Shown piece by piece: positions 45,760-58,680 of a stretch of DNA of 64,000 nucleotides (positions are counted from its first letter, which is position 1; each line of letters starts with the position of its first letter). This stretch comes from Anopheles merus (lineage: Eukaryota; Arthropoda; Insecta; Diptera; Culicidae): assembly GCF_017562075.2 (NCBI RefSeq), contig NC_054082.1:13331286-13395285 (forward strand), in the 5' to 3' direction. Under the pieces are notes generated by a model. The model did not search any database. It saw only the letters and a program-made list of their open reading frames with translations, and had not been told where the DNA came from. The position numbers and the translations under genes are program-made.

Positions 45760-48700
45760 AGTACGACTCAGCTGCGTATCAAACTGCTTCAAAATACTCT
45801 CCCCAGTATTTTTTCTTTTTTTGCTATGGTATATTCTTCAACCTTCCCAGAAATCGAACCGCAGTTTAGAAAGTTCCCAAAAGGATGATGATCACCACCA
45901 GGTGAAAGCAAGATCTCGCGCCGCTAGGCCGCTGCCTAGCAGCTGAACGCAGAAAATTGCGCATCCTCAAAACACCCGGGACAACAGCTGGTGTGGAGCT
46001 CGTGCTGTTGGACAAAGGCACACCCTTAAAACAAAGCAAAGGCTGAAAAGACAATCCCGTCCACCGCTCGCCGTACCCCTGCCTAATTAGCGGCCCATCC
46101 CGGCTCATCTTGCAAGCATCATAATCACTGACGTTTCGAAGGCATTCCGAAAATCCAATTTGCTTCCCGCCCCGGTCCAAACTGCATCCAAAATGAAGCT
46201 TCCAAAATGAGCTACAAATTAGCTGCGGCGTGTGCGCCACCATAAACTACATTGTCGCAAATGGACCCCGTTCGATTGTGGCCGAAACGGTGGCGTCGGT
46301 GCGTCGTAAAATGGTTTAATAGCGGAAATATTATAACCGACAAAACAGGAACGCGCCTGCAGCACTGGTGATCGCGCGCCGCTGGAGGTGCAGTTTTTTT
46401 GCTTTCTTTCTTTCTATTCCAACAATCAGTAGATCATTTGTGTTGAAACACGCTTATTTAATTATGTCTGCTTAATACAGCACATACAAAGAAATGGTGA
46501 ATAATTAAAGCGTTCTGATCGTTGAGGGAGAAGTAAGAAAAAAGAGGCTCAATTTTTTTAAACGTCCAGCTTCAATATCGTGTGATCTTTGGCAGGAACG
46601 AACCACTTGGAATAGTCCGCTTATAGCTTCATTTTGTGATGCAGCACTCTTATTACCATCCTGTAGAAGTGGAGCCGAACTGCTAACCAGCTCAGGCTAA
46701 TCCCAAAAAAAAACCCCAAACGTCCCGAAAGGTCAATCAACTTTCCAGGAACTTGCTTTTATTATATCAACAAAAACAAAACGGTGCATTTTTAGGCCTG
46801 GCCTGCCCCGTGCTACCTATTCCCTTTCGTGTCCCTTTGCGATTTCTCTTGCTAATCAACATTCGCCAAAGGAGAGATAAAGGTAAGCTCGCAAAAAATC
46901 TACTACACATCCCGCACGAGCGGGCACGAGATGGTGAGTCTTCGCTCGGCTGCATGCGACTGTGCTGAATTTAACCCACCCAGAATCCCCCTCCCGCTCA
47001 ATCCCACCGTATGGCAGTTGCAGTACTACAGCGAAACACGCGAGCAGCAACCTAACGACGTAGAGCCACGCAGGAGATAAAAATAGTATCAGAACGAACA
47101 TAATAGGTGCAAAGAAAAAGCCACATCGTATCCACAAAATCATAGGGCTCGATTATGATCCCTTCCACCCTACGTTCGGTTCGATTTGTCGCTTCTTTCT
47201 TCTTTCGGCAGTTTCATTGGGACGTGTTTGTTTTCTTCTTCTTCTTCTTCTTGGCTTGGCTGTCCAATCGAACCAAAAAGCACCACCCCGGGGCGAGGGA
47301 AACTATCTCCTCCGGTGCTGTATTTATGAGTCCTAATGATACGGGACCCGAAAGATGATGCGACCATTACACCCGATCGATGAGCTATCGCTGTACGGTG
47401 ATAATTAAAATAATATATTACCCAAACATTCACACACACAAACACACGGAGCTTCACATGGGTGTAGCCCGTAGCGCCATTCAGACGTCACACGATCGAT
47501 GAATCCGCAACGATCATTCCCAAACTGCCCTGGTCTAGTCCACCACCACCACCACCACCACCACTCTTCTGTTAGGATGTTGGCCGGTTGCTCGTTGCGC
47601 TTACCAACTCGCTTACTCCACCCGAAGCGATGAATCGAGGCATCGATACGTTGAGAAATGACAGATTTCCATGCCGGACCTGCCTTTTGTATTGTGCCGC
47701 CGCCCTAGCGTTTGGAAGATCTTCCTCCGGGATGGCGCCTAGCACGGGAAAAGGTTCGCAACCGAGCCATCCGACGTGGTGCAGACGGAAGCAGAGCCTT
47801 TTTTTTCGGTTCGATGGTACGTGTGTTCTTTCCACTGAATAGAGATCACACTCTCAACAACGGGCTTTTGCTTTTTTTTTGCCAGGCTCAACCTCAACCT
47901 CGATCAGGTATCAGGTATTAGTATTGGGTATTGGGCAATGAAGATTAGGGCCTTTTGCCACCGTTCCGCCACGTGGATTAACGCGTTGCCATTGAACCTG
48001 CAATTTGCTTCCACAAACAATGACCCAACAGGATCCTGCTGGCATGCAGATATTTACCTTACGAAATCGGCATTCGGGACGCACCAGAGTGGATAAACTG
48101 TCGGTGCAGAAATCCCAACAGGGCAGTGTACAGACGCCTAATACGATAATACGTCATTGCAAACGCTGCCTAGATTTAGATTAGATCCTCCCGAAAATAC
48201 AACTATACATCGTTTAGCTCTTCATCAACATCCCGTGGGGGATGAAGTGGGATGTTGAAAGTGCCAGTATTCATCTGTCTAGCCCATTCACCCGTCTAAT
48301 GACGGCTCACGAGCAAGCAACACGCTTCTTGGTTGCAGAAACTAGGATTTAAAATATGACCACGACCAAGAACAGTTTCACCCAGCACGAAATGAATTCG
48401 CCTCATTGCGTTTGCGTCTAGCGCACCGCACCATCAACCGTGGCGGTTCGTGGCGATCGATGTGATGAAGGCTGATTTATGGCTGCATCAAGTACTACTA
48501 CCCCCATCGACAATGTTCACAGCATACCGGGGTAATCGACTTTCCTGTAAGAAAACTCGTTGCAGCCTTAACGACCGCTCGATTGTTGACGATTGCTCAT
48601 TTTCTTCCCACTCTTCGACGACGACCAGTACGGGCGATGATGGTACCAAAACAATTTGCCGAAGGCCAATAGCGAAATAAACAAACGATCATTACTTCCC

Positions 48701-50840
48701 CCGAAATCTACTGCCCAAAGAGAGAGACAGAGAGACAGACGGGATATGCGGAAATTTAATTCTCAAAAACTACATTTACGCAGACGGGATGTTTTTCTTC
48801 GAGCACTGGTAATTCATACCGTTTCCCGCCCTTCCCATCCGGGGCTGCCGTAAACTTAATAAGCAATAAGACATAATTAGCCTTCAATATGCAGCACTCG
48901 CTTTAGGGCTGGGCGACGGCGACGACCTCGCCTTGCCCATGGGAGTGTACCCGTGAGCGGTGAATATACCAAACATCGAGCCCACTAAGCCGGCTAGCCA
49001 ATATTCGACAGCTCATCAATCCTATGCTGATCTCCGCAACGCGGTACCCCTGGCTGGTACCTGGCCGCCCGAATGGCAATTACCCACAGCTCTAGTTGTC
49101 TAACTTCACAAACATCCTTCTGTGTCTGTACCTTCACCCTCCCGAAACAACCGCCTACTCAGCGTAAAGGTGCATCGATCACCGAACCCCACCCCCGGTC
49201 TGGTGGCGAGACGTCAGTTTGGTCGTTAAGTTGCAGTTCCCGTACCCCGTTGTACTGCGTACCTGGTATACAGCACAGCACACAAAACCTTCGCAGTTCA
49301 AAGTTGATAGCCCTCATTAAACCTCATTCCTCCCCGGGGGCAATCGTTAGGAACCACGCTGCCTAGACGATAGTAACCCGCAAATGAACGTTTCGCCCGC
49401 GTCGGCTTGCAACACTTTTCGCCAACCGCCATAAAAGCAGTTTTTGGCCAAACGGTGATCCGTCACTAATCTTTTGCTTCGTTGCATTCGCAGATCCCGA
49501 GGATGGCCATAGCTGCACGCCCAAAATAGCGAAAATGAGCAAAAAAAGCTTACAAACGCAACCAGCCACAAAGTAAGCATTGCTGCACCTCGGCCAAACA
49601 AATAACACAATGAGCTTCATCTATGTCCTGTTTTTTTGTACGTCTGTCTAGAGCTATGCTAATGAAACTATAATTATAGCTTGCTGCACACACATGTGTC
49701 TGCGTTCGTGACCGACGCGACACGGACACTGCTGCCATGAACGCGCTCGGAACATTCCGCTCTACAAGCAGAAACTAAATACCGATCAAAAACAAAGCCA
49801 AAATAAAGAATAAAAAAACACACACATGTACAACCTGCTCACCCTGAAACCGTGTATGTCTGCGTGCTGCAGCAGCCAGTGTGCCAAAAGCATGGCTTTA
49901 ATGCTCCCGTTAACTGCAACACTGTCGCTGATATCGTTTTACGACCCAGCACCCAGACAAAAGCACCTTGATGCTTTAAAATGAACATAAAACATGCGCC
50001 AGCCACTACCGAACGAACTCCCCCAGCGCCCCCACCTCCACCTTGCCTCCCCCTCCCCACCCTTTTTTGGCTTTTATTTCTCTATCTTTCTACCTCCTCC
50101 CGGCCACCAACTGCTCCCGCCCTCGCAAGATCACTTGTCATCGGCGATTAGTTCAAGTTTTAAATCATTTGCCGGGGCGCATTCTGAATCTGCACTAGCA
50201 CGGACCCCAAGAAGCCGGCGGTCGGGGTGTCGAGTTTCCGAGCCAATTTCGCAATCACGCAGCAAACTGTTCGGCAAATTCGTTTCCACACTCTCCTACC
50301 ACTGGTCTCAGTGTGATCGTGTTCAGGAGGTGATGATTACCAGTAAACCAGTGCGGATGATTAAGAGATTCATTTAACGTTCAGCGCTTTAACTGTGTGC
50401 TTAGCAGCTAGGGGAAACCAAATCGTATTAAACCGCTCTCCAGTTTTACAATATACATATCGGCTCATATTAATTATCACCACCTCATTTTATCTTCCCA
50501 AACCGTGTCTCTCACACGCTGCTTAGTTCCCGCGCAAATAGAAAGGCAAACACAAACGCTTCTCACCCCTTTGCGGTTCACGCGCAACCCCACACGAGAA
50601 CAAACACCAAAACCGGGCGGCTAATGAGCAGCAGGCAGGCCCATTCGCCTCCCTGTTCTGTGCTATTTCCATGCCGCGGTTTGGTCGCGAGCGTGCGCGC
50701 ACGCCACCTAACACACACGCATATCACGCGGATTTGCAGATTGTAAACGTGTCAACTTAATGACTTTTTTATAACTTCATTCCGTAGCAGTGTGTGTGTG
50801 TGTGTGTGTGTGTTTGGTGGAGGTTTGTTTTTTAATTTGC
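45760..50840. other. No gene recognised
   Basis: About 5 kb with short open frames only, an ACC repeat (47540-47563), TTC runs near 47237-47252 and GT at 50792-50812. No splice-supported coding pattern is visible. Confidence 0.5.
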
Positions 50841-50848
50841 TCGCTTCA

Positions 50849-50854
50849 TTTAAT
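50849..50854 (-). terminator. Poly(A) signal (ATTAAA) of the CAP gene
   Basis: TTTAAT on the + strand reads ATTAAA, the common variant signal, about 60 bp after the CAP stop codon. A second TTTAAT lies at 50831-50836. Confidence 0.5.
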
Positions 50855-50913
50855 TAACTCACCAGCCAGTTTGCGTTCTTTGTGTGCTCCCCCATTTTCG
50901 CGTGCGCCTGTTC

Positions 50914-52191
50914 TCATGTCCTTTCGCTCCTCCAGCCGATCGACCCTTTACTCCAAACGGTGGCAATAAACATCATCACCAGCAATGCGTTGTGCGCGTA
51001 CGGTCGCTGTCCCGCAGAATGTTTATCATCTGCAACGAGTTGGTGCGAGTTTAGGTTGGGAGCCCCGAGTCTTTGCGCGGGCGAAGCGCAACCAGTCACT
51101 TACCAATTCCACAAAGCCCTCGGAACACGTGCGAACAGGCGGCACGCTCCTGCGGGCAGCCGGTACAGGCACGCCGGCCCACCGTGTACACCGGCTGGCC
51201 GATGACGTTACCCCTGGGATGGTAGTAGCAGACGATCAGATGGCCACCGTACATGCTGGCCGCACCGCAGCCCACGAACTGGGTCCGGGCCCAGATGAGC
51301 TGCGTGTAGTTGGACACCCTGACACCGCGCAAAAGGTGGAATGCAATATTCAAAGGTTCAAACGTGGACATCCGAAAAAAAAGGGATACAGAAATTGGCA
51401 CGTGGCTAACCTACCCGGCGCTCTGCAGCCGACCGACGGACAGGTTGCTGCTGCCCGGTCGGTCCTTCTCGGCGAACCACGTACTGAGTGCGAGCGCTTC
51501 CCAGTGCTGCAGTATCGGTTTGGGATGGAAGAAAACGTTCTGGCCGATCGGAAAGGAGGGGTTACCTTTTTTTTTTTTTTCAATGGGAACAAAACAAACA
51601 AAAAGGGTGACAACATTGAACTACCGCGGTGAAGCCCCTGAAGGCCCTCGGGCTGATGAAACGTTACTTGCCAATGAAATCGCACTCATCGTACCCGACG
51701 ATGCACTGGCGAACCCAACGCTCCGCCATGGATTGAAGATCCCGGTCCCAGTGCTGATGGGAAAGGGAGAGGCGTTAGCAAGATTGCCTCATTGACTAAA
51801 CACGACCCGGGTGAGAGGTGTGAAGAAGGTTTGATCCGTACCAGAAACTGCATATCCGTCGCCGGCCGCCGGGGATCCGTTGCGACCTTGTTCCGCAATC
51901 CATTGTGTCCCATCATGAAGCTCTTGATGCTTGCCTCGCTCAGACGGATCGGTTCGAACCTGCGGCATCTCGGATGCGTTTCGTTAGCCTTGAGAAACGA
52001 TATCCTTGAGCTAGCATCTCCTTCCCTTTAAACCGGTCCGCCTCGCTTACCTTGTAACACATGGTGTGAGTACGCCCGCCGCAGCTGTAACTTTCGCTGC
52101 AAAGGTTCACGTGCTCCTGGTCGAATATGGTCCACTGATACTGACCGAAGGCGAGGCCAATAAGGTGCACCATTAAAAGCACTATCTTCAT
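50914..52191 (-). CDS. Secreted CAP/antigen-5-like protein
   Basis: This CAP-superfamily protein is close to insect antigen-5-related proteins, which are secreted; the molecular role of most is unknown. Six exons in gene order join in phase: 52191-52051, 51988-51842, 51753-51672, 51565-51415, 51318-51104 and 51029-50914, giving about 283 residues. A signal peptide MKIVLLMVHLIGLAFG is followed by the Cys-rich segment NLCSESYSCGGRTHTMC typical of the family. CAP motifs are GHNGLRNKVA, the W-R-Q-C segment, IGQNVFFH, SNYTQLIWARTQFVGCG and HLIVCYYHPRGNVIGQPVY. The usual tetrad is changed: Gln in GQN and Asn in place of His before YTQ. Intron 3 appears to use a GC donor. The last exon adds a hydrophobic tail (NALLVMMFIATVW). 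Identity is sure; exon 4 start and exon 6 are less so. Confidence 0.88.
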
Positions 52192-54822
52192 CGTGCTGAA
52201 ACTGAAACACACAATGATATTTCCTAGGTTTAGTTCCCACACACGTCACAAGGACATGGCATGGGTTGCTTTGAATGGTTTCTACAGCCCCTCCATACTC
52301 CATTACAGGGATTGCCAAAGCAAGAAAAAAAACAACAACAAGCGCTCATCTTCGTCAGGACATCATAGCCTACTACTACCACCACTAATATTGCTTCCAC
52401 AGCTGGAACTGCATCATAAATAAGGCAGTATTGATGTGGACCCGGCCGCAATCGATCCACTGCCACGAGAGCAAATGTCGTACGATAAATGTTTAATCAT
52501 GCACGGCGAGTATTGTGTGGCCGCAAAAGCATTGCACATAAAGCGCCCTTTTATAGCCGGCAGGCTGCCCCCGCTCGCTTTGATGTACCCGTACCCGGCC
52601 GATTGCAAATTTATGTACCAAGCTATCGCTAATGCGTTTTCGCTTATCCTGGCCACTGTCGTGGCATTACATATTTTATACTTGCTTCCATGTAACAAAT
52701 GGTCAATCAGTACGCGTACCAGATTGACGTGCTCGGTAGTGACCACATGTTGCAGAACAAACCACAAAAAAAAACATTGCGTTTTCAGACAAGTTTTGTA
52801 ACCAACTCTTATAAAGTTAAAGACAACGTTATCATTGAGCAAAATCAAATTAACTTTTTCCCACCGCCATTTTTTATAGCGCTTCACGCTTCGCGCTAAG
52901 ATTTATGTTTCACCTCACCGCCCATAAAGACAGATCTATTATTTTGCGCTCCAGCCCCACATTCGGGCTGCTTTCCCTTTGCGTGCGGCTCCTCGATCGG
53001 ACATTAAAATAGATTTTTGCAAATTGGCAATTCCGCAATGTTTCGCAATTTTTTATTTCTTTTCGCTATCATTTATGGGTGCCTCGGTCCGTTCTTCCGA
53101 TGCGCGGCAAAGTGTTTCCCACCAATTTCGTTGCTTTGGCGGTTCGATAAAACTCACGCACACACACATAATCATGATTCGCCCAATTGAACTATCGGCT
53201 TCGGGCAGAAGACAGTTTGACAACGGGGCGGTTAAGGGAGATGGCCATCAAACAACAACATCAACAACAACAACAAAACCAGCACCGCACATAGAAAAGC
53301 TCCTCCTACCTATTTATAATTCGTGGCATTATTTTATTTATCTTTATTTCCCTCCCGGTGGTGAGTTTTTGGCGCTTCGCTGCGTCTTCGTTTCCCGCCG
53401 GCACATGTGAACCTTTGGTGGTGGCTTGTCTGTTTTTTTTTTTGTTCCTGTGTCTTTTCTATCCTCTTTCTCTATTTCTAGTCCTCGGTACTAGGCCGGG
53501 CCAGCGCATTTCGGGTGATGAGAGGGGCAAACGCAAAACCCAGCGGTATATATCACCAACCCGATTACCCGTGCGCCATGGTCGCGTTTTGATGATTTAT
53601 CACGCACATATCTGTCTGTGGTGGAGTGGAGATTTGGGGCTTGGTTGATTTTTGGTTGCGGTCCTGGAGGGGGCCTCATTGTTTCGCTCCCGTCATCATC
53701 TTGTCGATCCCGTGCGGCGGCGGCGGCGGCGACGACGAGGAGTGTGTATCTTAGCGCTAGGCATTATGAGAGTTTATGTTGCCGACGGGCGCGCGCATAC
53801 GAGCGATTGAAAACGGCAACAAACGCACGTGATGAGTGGAAGATATCACTTCCACACACACACACACACCGCCACATATATAGTAAAGAAATCATGCTAC
53901 CTCAGGCGGATGCGGGACAGTGCCAGTCTGCGAACGCTCGAAATGAATAGTCTGATGAGCGTTTATGAAAATCTTTGCAAAAGGCTATTGGCACTGTGGG
54001 CTCGTTGGGTGCTTGTTGTGCTTTACAAATTGGTACAAATGGTAGCTCGGGGAGTTTAAGTATTTCTTTATAATTACGAAAGCACTTTACAGTACTTCAT
54101 TGTATACACAGGATCTATTTATTATGAATTTCTATAAATATGAAAATCCCAATCAAAAAATATTCTAAAAATCTATTTAAGGTATATTTCAACATAGTTT
54201 CCAAAATTTAATAAATTAACACATTTTTACGCAATTACATCAAAACACGACGCAACTAAACATTAAAGCCTCAAAACCAAAATAAATTATTTAACAACAT
54301 CCTCCTATTTTACTGTAACCCACTGTGCGCTATGCTGTCGCTTCAGCTCACATATCATACGATACAGAAGATCGACATTAATAACACCCCAGCTGTTCGC
54401 GGGTACGGTCGACCAGCGGTGATGAAGACCCTTTTTCTGTCTTCTCTCTCGCGTCAACGCTCTCGCTTCGCCATCGCCAAACCCCACTGGCGGTCAATTT
54501 TCGTGGCAATCACAAATCAAAACGCAAGCGCCAACTTATGCCATGTTCGCATTTAATCGTCCACCCTACTGTCCTTCCCCCCCTGGCAAACTCCACCCGT
54601 TTTTCTTCCCGCCTCGTCCCGTCCCGTCCACAACAAAACCCCCAAAGCCCGTTTCCGAGGCTGGGGTTATTATTTCGGTTAAATATTAATGTTCCAACGA
54701 TACGATCGAAATGTGGTTATTAAATTGCCTCGTGTTGCGTACGTTTAGCTCTGTCTGTTTGGGCTGTATCCTTCACGAAAAATAGAAAATAGCATAAGAC
54801 ACCGCCACAGCAACAAGCTGAA

Positions 54823-54828
<6 letters not shown>

Positions 54829-54869
<41 letters not shown>
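54829..54869. repeat. AG microsatellite
   Basis: An (AG)n tract of about 41 bp with one interruption. GAGA-type repeats can bind GAGA factor in Diptera, but no promoter is recognised here. Confidence 0.9.
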
Positions 54870-54871
<2 letters not shown>

Positions 54872-55734
54872 GGGGAAAACTAACGTTATAACCGTACAGC
54901 TTCACTGATGATCCGAGACCGGAAGTTTGCATTCGATCGATAGACTTTAAAGACCATCCGGTGAAATCGCTTCCACCATTGTCGTCTTCCCCCGTTTTGC
55001 AACGCGAGACGCAGCAAACACCCCATCCCTCCGCCTAAACGGTATTTAATTATCGGCACCAGGAGAAAAGGGGACACATTTCATCGTTCAGTCAAGCGAC
55101 ACTTTTGTCACAACTATTACTTTAAAACCACACAATTTGAAGCTAAGCTGATTAATGGATTGTTAATACGTGTGTGTGTGTGTTTGCGTTCCAGCTGGAG
55201 TATCACCTTGTGGTTGTGGTGTATCCCTCATTTAAAAAAAAAAGACCCATACCCCAAGAAGACGCACGGTAGCTAACTTCAACCGTTGCCGAACGGTTTG
55301 TGTTCGTTTGGTTAAGCTGCAAATAATGACAGAATGAAGCCATTTGCATAACTAACTCACTCCAATATATAGGATTGCTTTCTAATAAGCACCCAGCATT
55401 CTCGGTATCGTAATCCGTCGCAGTAAATAGGATTAGCAACCGTTCGATGTGATGATAAATGAAAATGAGTTGAAATGTTGATTAACAAATTTAGACATTG
55501 TTAACGAAAATAAACTTAATTAAGCCATCTAAAAGTATCACTGTTTCTTTCAGAGCCTTTCCCAAGCGAATAGCATAAATCCCTTTCTCAATGGTGATTC
55601 AAATCATGCCACAATATTAATAAACAATAATGTATGCTTTGAAGACCGTCACGAAACAGTGCAAGCTATTGCTTAGCGGCGCCCCAGTTAAAGATACGCC
55701 AACCGCTTGTCCATCTTTACTGTGGCTCTCCCTG

Positions 55735-55749
55735 CCCCCCCCCCCCCCC
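55735..55749. repeat. C homopolymer, 15 bp
   Basis: An uninterrupted C run. It is the third such run of 15 bp or more in the window. Confidence 0.9.
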
Positions 55750-56031
55750 ATTATTATCAACCCAATTGCCGGAATTTCTTGCGCCAGTGCCCGGAAGCGT
55801 TTTGTTTGTGTGCGCGTTGCCGACTATTTGCTTAGGACTCGCGCGCTGCCCGGTACGCGAGGTCAATTTCATTAGACCGAGGTGCTCTATCGATGATTGT
55901 TTACCCAGGCGCCCAAGCTCACGTCCCACACGTGTACGGCGCAATCGATACAAGCATGCCGGGGCCGTCTTATTATGATAGCGGCCCCGAAAAGAAAGTC
56001 TGCGAGTGGAGGGAACATTTCACCACAACCA

Positions 56032-56080
56032 CCACCACCACCACCACCACCACCACCACCACCACCACCACCACCACCAA
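56032..56080. repeat. ACC trinucleotide repeat
   Basis: About 15-16 ACC units with one AAC. All three forward frames stay open through it, giving polythreonine or polyproline frames with no other sign of coding. Confidence 0.9.
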
Positions 56081-57076
56081 CAACAAAACCATACACAGCC
56101 GGAAGGATGCTTCTTTTCCAATCAACCAAATTTACCTGTTTGTTTCTTTTGCAGCTGTTCGGATGGGTTGTGTGCATAATTTTACCATCACGCGCCGTTC
56201 GTCGCTTGCTGCTGGCTCCGTCTTTAACTCCCAGTTCTTCCCATTTCCCCAACGAAAGCCAGCTGCTGCGCGGGCTTATCAGGCTAGCATTATCAACCGA
56301 ACAACGGCAGCAGCATAAATATATCGACCCGGTGAGGCAAAACACAGCCAATGTCGCACCACTGGGTCCGTAGCACACCGCGGAGCGTGCGCGCGCGAGC
56401 CAATCGAAAGACTTAGGCCGGCCGGTGGAAGCGAACCCGCCTGGTGGCTCAGCGTGGCCAGCGTCACTTCACGCCATTTCCGCTTCCATTCACTTTTCAC
56501 TGCGTGGCGCAGCACAGAGCCGTGAAGTGACATTCTTTCACTCGCTCTCCCCATGCTCGCTCCCTCGCTCGCGTACACTTTGGTGGCTGGTGTCTTGCGG
56601 GACCAATCGAGCAATAGGAACTTCCGTTCGCGTTTGGCTTCCAAATGCCGGCCAGCAATTAGCATAAAAATGTACCGGCCAAGCGCGATCGCGACTAAAG
56701 CTTACAAACCAGCTGCAGAGAGAAAGAGAGCCAAACTGCTGGCCATCGAATGGTGACGATTTAAATAAAACGCTCATTATCACGATGTCGAAGACGAATT
56801 TCCTGTGCGCGTTGTGATTTTTTGATAAATAATTAAGCTTAATCAATGTGACACGAAGCGAAGACTGGGAAGGGACGCGGAGAAGAAAGTGAAACCAGGG
56901 CAGCCTCGGCAGGCAATGTATGCACAGGATTCCTTCCCCGTTTAATGGCCGTAAACGAAGCACCCGATCCCTTTGCAACAGAGTTCATGGGAATGTTCAT
57001 TCCCGCTCTGCATTTCTGTTCGCATTTAATCTTCACCGCTGCACCGCTGTGATGAGCGCAATCCCGTTCGATGACT

Positions 57077-57256
57077 TTACCGTTTCGTAATACTTCGAAC
57101 ACGGAATTCGAGTCCCTTCGTCCTACCGAATAAATTGTCCCTCAAGTCGGGGTGCAACATTCGACACGTCCCGTACGCTTCGTGGATCAGCGCATGAACC
57201 AAAAGCAACAGAAGTAGCAGAAACCAACGGCCGTACCACTTCCGATCGGGAGACAT
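57077..57256 (-). CDS. Possible small secreted-peptide ORF, 59 aa, maybe broken
   Basis: From the ATG at 57256 the frame reads MSPDRKWYGRW, then LLLLLLLVHALIHEAYG, a good signal peptide, then TCRMLHPDLRD. After that point a second frame looks more protein-like (TIYSVGRRDSNSVFEVLRNG, then HHSGAAVKIKCEQKCRAGM) and runs to 56839. Either there is a frameshift near 57130, or one frame is real and the other chance. No family is recognised. Function unknown. Confidence 0.28.
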   Translation of the reverse strand: MSPDRKWYGRWFLLLLLLLVHALIHEAYGTCRMLHPDLRDNLFGRTKGLEFRVRSITKR

Positions 57257-58078
57257 GGGACCGGGATGAGTCAGCAGCGAAGCATTCCGCCACGGAAGCT
57301 GCAACATCTCAAGGGGTACGCCGCTTTCGTGCAACCCCAAAACCGCAGCGCTTCCATTTCACCTTGTCCTTGAATTCCACTGCAAAACCATCCTTCAGGA
57401 TCACAGCGCCTTCTGTTTGCTCAATCTGGCACAGAAAAAACCAGCAGCCCAGCTGGGACCGGCCGGATGATGATGTTTACTTCCCATTCAAGCAGACGAG
57501 CGCGCACACACACACGGAACCCTTACCCCGCTCTCCCGTCCATGCCCCTTTTTACCTTCCTGCTACTCTGATCTGATTTCTCTCCTTTAATGCGTGCCGA
57601 AAATTCCGGCCACCCCGAAAAAGGTTCCGGCGCGGGTACGCGTTTGGCACCCTTCCCAGTGGCGTCTTAAATTCACGCTTTCTCCGGTCGCCCTTCGAAG
57701 AAAACTTTACTGCCAGCATACACACACAAACAGCCAGACAGAAAGACACATCTAAGGGGAGTTGCACGGATGCTCCCTGTTTCCCAATATGCCTAATCGA
57801 GGGAGAATGCCCTCGTTTTTCGTCCCGGTCCTGGGATGCTGCTCCTTTTTTTGTTATTGCGTACACTTCCTTGGAACGAAACTCACACCGAAACAGCTCA
57901 TCTAACCCTTTTGACCCTATTTTGCGCCCGCGTGTGTGTGTGTGTGTTTGAGATCGTGTGTAAGGAAGCATGATATTTTGCAAAACGTACTGTTCTTTTG
58001 CTTTAATTTTTTGTTGTTTGTGTGTATTCACCTCCAAATTCGACTCTCGTCGCAACCCTTAAAGCTTTCTTTTTCCAG

Positions 58079-58600
58079 TTCCAAAATTTCAGAACCCGAG
58101 CCAATCCATTGCCAGCGTCACCCGAGGATGGTGGGAGCAGGGATCCCTTCCGTCTAGGTGAGTCCATTGGCTGAGCTGATTTTTTGTGCTTCTTTTTTCA
58201 ATTTGCACACACTTTCACATTTTCTCTTTCTTGGCTGCACTGTGATATACCCAAGGAGAACCTTTCTTTTCGGTGTGTGTGCGTGTTTGTTTTGTTTGCA
58301 AAACTGCGCCTGCAATGCTATTTGAGTCCGCTTCCTAGAATAAGCATAATCAACTTGAGGTCGAGGCCAAATAAATCTTACAGCGGATTAAAGCAGAACA
58401 CATTCTTGCGCTGGCAACCTTCGCACATCGATGAAGAGGGGATAAGGAAAATATTTAGGTCAGGAATTGTTTGCAGGCTTTACCGCTTCGCCGATCGGAT
58501 GTTCGGAGTTTCGGTGGTGGAAGAGAAATTGCAACGAAATTTAATCTGGCAAAAACCTACCACAGTCCTGAATCCTGAAAACCAATACGGTGTTAAATAA
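58079..58600 (+). CDS. Possible 3' end of a (+) strand gene, unknown
   Basis: An exon-like segment (58079-58157) lies between a strong acceptor (CTTTCTTTTTCCAG) and a strong donor (AG|GTGAGT). A terminal exon may start at 58383 (acceptor CTTACAG) or 58477 (TTTGCAG). In matching phase either would read to a stop at 58600, with LYRFADRMFGVSVVEEKL and a tail ending NPENQYGVK. A poly(A) signal follows at 58638. No family is recognised and no upstream exons were found, so this is a fragment at best. Confidence 0.28.
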
Positions 58601-58637
58601 CAATAGTTCATCAATTGGTCATCGAAAAATTAAGAGG

Positions 58638-58643
58638 AATAAA
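58638..58643 (+). terminator. Candidate poly(A) signal, (+) strand
   Basis: AATAAA lies 38 bp after the stop of the candidate terminal exon. Confidence 0.4.
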
Positions 58644-58674
58644 CACTTTCAGATACATTTTTTATAATTTTTAC

Positions 58675-58680
58675 TTTATT
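58675..58680 (-). terminator. Candidate poly(A) signal, (-) strand
   Basis: TTTATT on + reads AATAAA on -. It faces the + signal at 58638 and could end a long (-) transcript covering 58.7-61 kb or more. Confidence 0.3.

Larger units (their letters stand above)
52200..57070. other. No convincing gene; microsatellites
   Basis: Two opposed open frames at 52414-52887 lack true starts and family signals. The stretch also holds a CAA repeat near 53252-53275, an AG tract at 54829-54869, a C homopolymer (55735-55749) and an ACC tract (56032-56080). No splice-supported coding was found. Confidence 0.5.

Noticed and set aside
52414..52887. Opposed frames of 121 and 157 codons upstream of the CAP gene
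   Set aside because: The + frame starts at GTG; neither has family motifs or splice or poly(A) support, and both sit in mixed low-complexity DNA.
55893..56318. 141-codon + frame with polythreonine
   Set aside because: Openness comes mostly from the ACC tract, and the alternative frame is equally open with polyproline.
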